Shown: positions 13,622-15,349 of the stretch, in pieces | Numbering within the stretch: position 1 is the first letter of the stretch | Layout: each line of letters opens with the position of its first letter | Origin: Deltaproteobacteria bacterium | Lineage (GTDB): Bacteria; Desulfobacterota; Desulfobulbia; Desulfobulbales; BM004 | NCBI GenBank assembly: GCA_019312985.1 | Contig: JAFDCC010000142.1 | Coordinates: 1-15,349 of the forward strand | Direction of reading: 5' to 3' | DNA length: 15,349 nt | Made by a program: the position numbers and the translations under genes | The notes under the pieces: model-generated | What the model saw: only the letters and a program-made list of their open reading frames with translations | Told to the model about the DNA's origin: nothing | Database searches by the model: none

Positions 13622-14065
13622 CTACTCTTCGAGGTATTCGTGGAGGTGGTAGGCCAGTTCGTGGTTTACCTTCTGCAGTTCGATGACAATTTCCCCGCGG
13701 ATATTCTCCGGCTGGGACATAAGCCTTTTGACAGCCTTTTTTACATCAAATATGCTGTAGTCATAATAGGGGCAATCATCGGGCAGCATGAAGCATTCCT
13801 GGCAGGTGAGCCGCATGGCCTTCAGGCTTTGGGGCGTTCTGTAGTGCAGTTTACTGACAATTGCCGCAATCTTCTTGTCGGCAATCTGTGAAATTATATC
13901 CGCCGCCGGATCCGGGGCAAAGGCCTTACGTTCTTCTCCCTTGATATCGGACCAGACTTTTTTCAGCCCGCCCAGCAGCCCGGGCTTGGCTGTTCCCGCC
14001 GGCGTGGCGGGAACGGTTTCATGAATAACGGGTATGGTGCGTGACAGCATTTCCTTGTTTGTCAT
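13622..14065 (-). CDS. Unknown 147-residue protein with a C-x2-C-x6-C motif, sigma-54 controlled
   Basis: A soluble, hydrophilic protein with no signal peptide or membrane helix. The N-terminal third is Pro/Ala/Gly-rich and looks disordered. The C-terminal part is helical, with a cysteine cluster C88, C91 and C98 (TCQECFMLPDDCPYYDY) that could bind a metal or undergo thiol chemistry. A helical, acidic end (KVNHELAYHLHEYLEE) contains three His. No family is recognised. GAGAGG lies 11 bases ahead of the ATG at 14063-14065. It converges on the activator gene, with 23 bases between stops and no terminator in that gap. Its own sigma-54 promoter and half-site array place it in the same regulon as uspA-yeeE. 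Any function in sulfur or redox handling is inferred from that link only. Confidence 0.82.
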   Translation of the reverse strand: MTNKEMLSRTIPVIHETVPATPAGTAKPGLLGGLKKVWSDIKGEERKAFAPDPAADIISQIADKKIAAIVSKLHYRTPQSLKAMRLTCQECFMLPDDCPYYDYSIFDVKKAVKRLMSQPENIRGEIVIELQKVNHELAYHLHEYLEE

Positions 14066-14143
14066 TTCAGATCCAGCCTCTCTCTGTCAGAAAAATATGG
14101 ATGTTTAAAAACAGTTGGACGCAACTTTATCACTGTAGTGATT

Positions 14144-14159
14144 AGCAAGTCCTGTGCCA
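14144..14159 (-). promoter_or_regulatory. Sigma-54 (-24/-12) promoter of the 147-residue gene
   Basis: On the - strand the sequence is TGGCACAGGACTTGCT, a full match to TGGCAC-N5-TTGCW. It differs at a single base from the element at 12066-12081. The expected start lies about 65 bases ahead of the ATG at 14065. Confidence 0.9.
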
Positions 14160-14187
14160 GCTGATCTTTTTGCAAGAAACATCATCA

Positions 14188-14200
14188 TATCAAAAGGTTA
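14188..14200 (+). promoter_or_regulatory. IHF-binding consensus between promoter and enhancer
   Basis: TATCAAAAGGTTA matches WATCAANNNNTTR at all nine specified positions. It sits between the sigma-54 promoter (14144-14159) and the half-site array (14243-14281), where a bend is needed to bring a bound activator onto the polymerase. Confidence 0.6.
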
Positions 14201-14242
14201 ATGGCATTTGTACAGATGCATCGGAAGTGCACTTGTTCAAAT

Positions 14243-14281
14243 TGTTAAATATGTTAAGCATTGTTTAACAAAATGTAAACA
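14243..14281. promoter_or_regulatory. Second four-half-site enhancer array (UAS)
   Basis: TGTTAA at 14243-14248 and 14252-14257, TTAACA at 14265-14270, and a one-mismatch copy TAAACA at 14276-14281. The central pair forms the near-perfect palindrome TGTTAAGCATTGTTTAACA (14252-14270). The array begins 84 bases upstream of the sigma-54 promoter, the same distance as in the first control region, and has spacings of 9, 13 and 11 bases. It lies 26 bases beyond the 3' end of the photolyase gene. Confidence 0.68.
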
Positions 14282-14307
14282 ATTTGTATTGTAACGGGCC
14301 TTGTTCG

Positions 14308-15349
14308 TCAGTTGTTAAGCCATGTCGCGATATAGCGCTTAACGTTAAATTTCCGTTCACAGCCGCTGTAGCTCATGAAGCGTATTTTTCCGAAAATGGG
14401 CCGTTCCTTCCATGCTCTGTCATGAACACCGCCGATACTCCAGGCAATCCCCGTATAACCGCCCGGGTCCCTGCCGTCGAGTTCATAGCGGTCATTCAGG
14501 TATAGTGCCGTTGCCATCGCCTCCTCAGGAGCTGCTGACCATTCAAGAATTTTTTTGGCCCAGTACATGCGCATGTAGCCGTGCATCTTTCCCTTTTTAA
14601 CCATCTGCTTCTGGGCCGCATTCCACAATGCGTCATGCGTTGCGGCACCTTCAAATATTTCCACGGAGTAGATGTATTCCCGCCTGTCAGCCCTGTGTTC
14701 GTCCAGGGTTTTTTGGGCCCAGGGCGGAAAACCGTCGAAGCTGTCATAATTTTTATTGTAATAGCAGAAATTATCCGCCAGTTCACGCCTGGTGACGAGT
14801 TCCTCAAGAAAGGCCGCCTTTGCCTTGCTGTCGGCCTTTGCCCGGCTCGCCATTTGGGCTGTTCTCTGGGGTGCTATATGGCCGAAATGCAGGTAGGGAG
14901 AGATGTTTGACTGGCCATCCTGGGTGGGGTCATTGCGCTTCTCGTCATAGGATGCCAGTTTCTCCCTGAGAAAACGGGTCACTGCGGCTCGGGCTTTCTT
15001 TTCGCCCGGTATCAGCCAGTCCACCTCTGAAACCGATTGGTCCGCTACACGGCGTAAAACTTCCTGCCACTTGGGAGGTGGAGCAGCAAATGAACTGCCG
15101 TCGATGGCATGCGTCTTCAGGGCAGGGAAGTCAGTCAGAAAATCCGGCAGGAGTTTTTTGATTTTCGGCCGGATGGTATAGGCACCATATTCCTGCTTGG
15201 GCGAGGCGAGCCAGCACGGCACGATATTGTGCCCGTCAACGAGGTAGAAAAATCCATCCATGCCGGCTGCCACACGCTTCTGCAATGCGCGCTTTACATG
15301 GAGGGGATCAAAATTAGTAACCAGAAAGGCCCCCCTTATCATTTTAAGG
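14308..15349 (-). CDS. phrB: Class II CPD photolyase, C-terminal portion (5' end outside window)
   Basis: This is a DNA-repair flavoenzyme that splits cyclobutane pyrimidine dimers using light. The visible 346 codons cover the end of the antenna domain (NFDPL, VDGHNIVPCW, KQEYGAYTIRPKI) and the whole FAD/DNA-binding domain (ISPYLHFGHIAPQRTA, LVTRRELADNF, KMHGYMRMYW, LNDRYELDGRDPGGYTG). Numbering from the first in-frame Met (15342), W240, W261 and W268 have spacings of 21 and 28, as in the class II electron-transfer tryptophans. The frame stays open upstream of that Met to the window edge, and the class II N-terminus (about 100 residues) is missing, so the true start lies beyond the window. 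The stop is TGA at 14308-14310; no terminator is seen, and read-through would enter the sigma-54 control region. Confidence 0.95.
   Translation of the reverse strand, partial: LKMIRGAFLVTNFDPLHVKRALQKRVAAGMDGFFYLVDGHNIVPCWLASPKQEYGAYTIRPKIKKLLPDFLTDFPALKTHAIDGSSFAAPPPKWQEVLRRVADQSVSEVDWLIPGEKKARAAVTRFLREKLASYDEKRNDPTQDGQSNISPYLHFGHIAPQRTAQMASRAKADSKAKAAFLEELVTRRELADNFCYYNKNYDSFDGFPPWAQKTLDEHRADRREYIYSVEIFEGAATHDALWNAAQKQMVKKGKMHGYMRMYWAKKILEWSAAPEEAMATALYLNDRYELDGRDPGGYTGIAWSIGGVHDRAWKERPIFGKIRFMSYSGCERKFNVKRYIATWLNN

Noticed and set aside
1..15349. CRISPR arrays, tRNA or rRNA genes, insertion sequences, phage genes
   Set aside because: No regularly spaced repeats, no cloverleaf or rRNA-like segments, and no transposase, integrase or terminal repeats were seen on reading both strands.

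Overview
The window reads as chromosomal DNA of a Gram-negative, respiring and probably anaerobic or facultative bacterium. Sigma-54 promoters, an orphan PAS-type sigma-54 activator, a five-gene branched-chain amino acid ABC operon, a NapH-like iron-sulfur membrane protein and a YeeE/YedE sulfur transporter together fit a deltaproteobacterial (Desulfuromonas/Geobacter-like) host best. That placement is an inference from gene content, not a measured phylogeny. No tRNA, rRNA, CRISPR array, insertion sequence or phage gene was seen.

Layout. 1-218: the 3' end of an unrecognised gene on the + strand. 322-5250: a complete livK-livH-livM-livG-livF operon on the - strand (periplasmic binding protein, two permeases, two ATPases), tightly packed with overlapping or near-overlapping ends. 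5251-5623: the livK/mscS divergent intergenic region, with an 8-bp dyad. 5624-7502: an MscS-type channel followed by a ZntB/CorA-type metal transporter, both on the + strand. 7591-8830: a NapH-like polyferredoxin membrane protein preceded by a one-helix small protein, both on the - strand. 8831-9224: gene-free. 9225-9887: an unrecognised exported protein, followed by a perfect 17-bp terminator hairpin. 10004-11920: a - strand cluster of a UspA-like protein, a YeeE/YedE (thiosulfate/sulfur) transporter and a small exported protein. 12207-13598: an orphan PAS/AAA+/Fis-type sigma-54 activator on the + strand. 13622-14065: a 147-residue Cys-containing protein of unknown function on the - strand. 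14308-end: the C-terminal part of a class II CPD photolyase on the - strand, cut by the window edge.

The most interesting part is 10004-14281. The uspA-yeeE operon and the 147-residue gene each have a consensus sigma-54 -24/-12 promoter; the two 16-mers differ at one position. In both cases an array of four TGTTAA/TTAACA half-sites begins exactly 84 bp upstream of the promoter, and one control region has a perfect IHF consensus in between. The gene between the two units encodes an orphan sigma-54 activator with a cysteine-rich PAS domain. One of the two half-site arrays ends one base before that activator's own start codon, which also lacks a Shine-Dalgarno sequence. I read this as a compact local regulon: a sensor-activator that probably responds to a sulfur or redox signal, turns on a sulfur importer with a cysteine-bearing UspA partner and an unknown Cys protein, and probably represses itself. 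The architecture is visible in the sequence; the signal and the regulator-site assignment are inferred.
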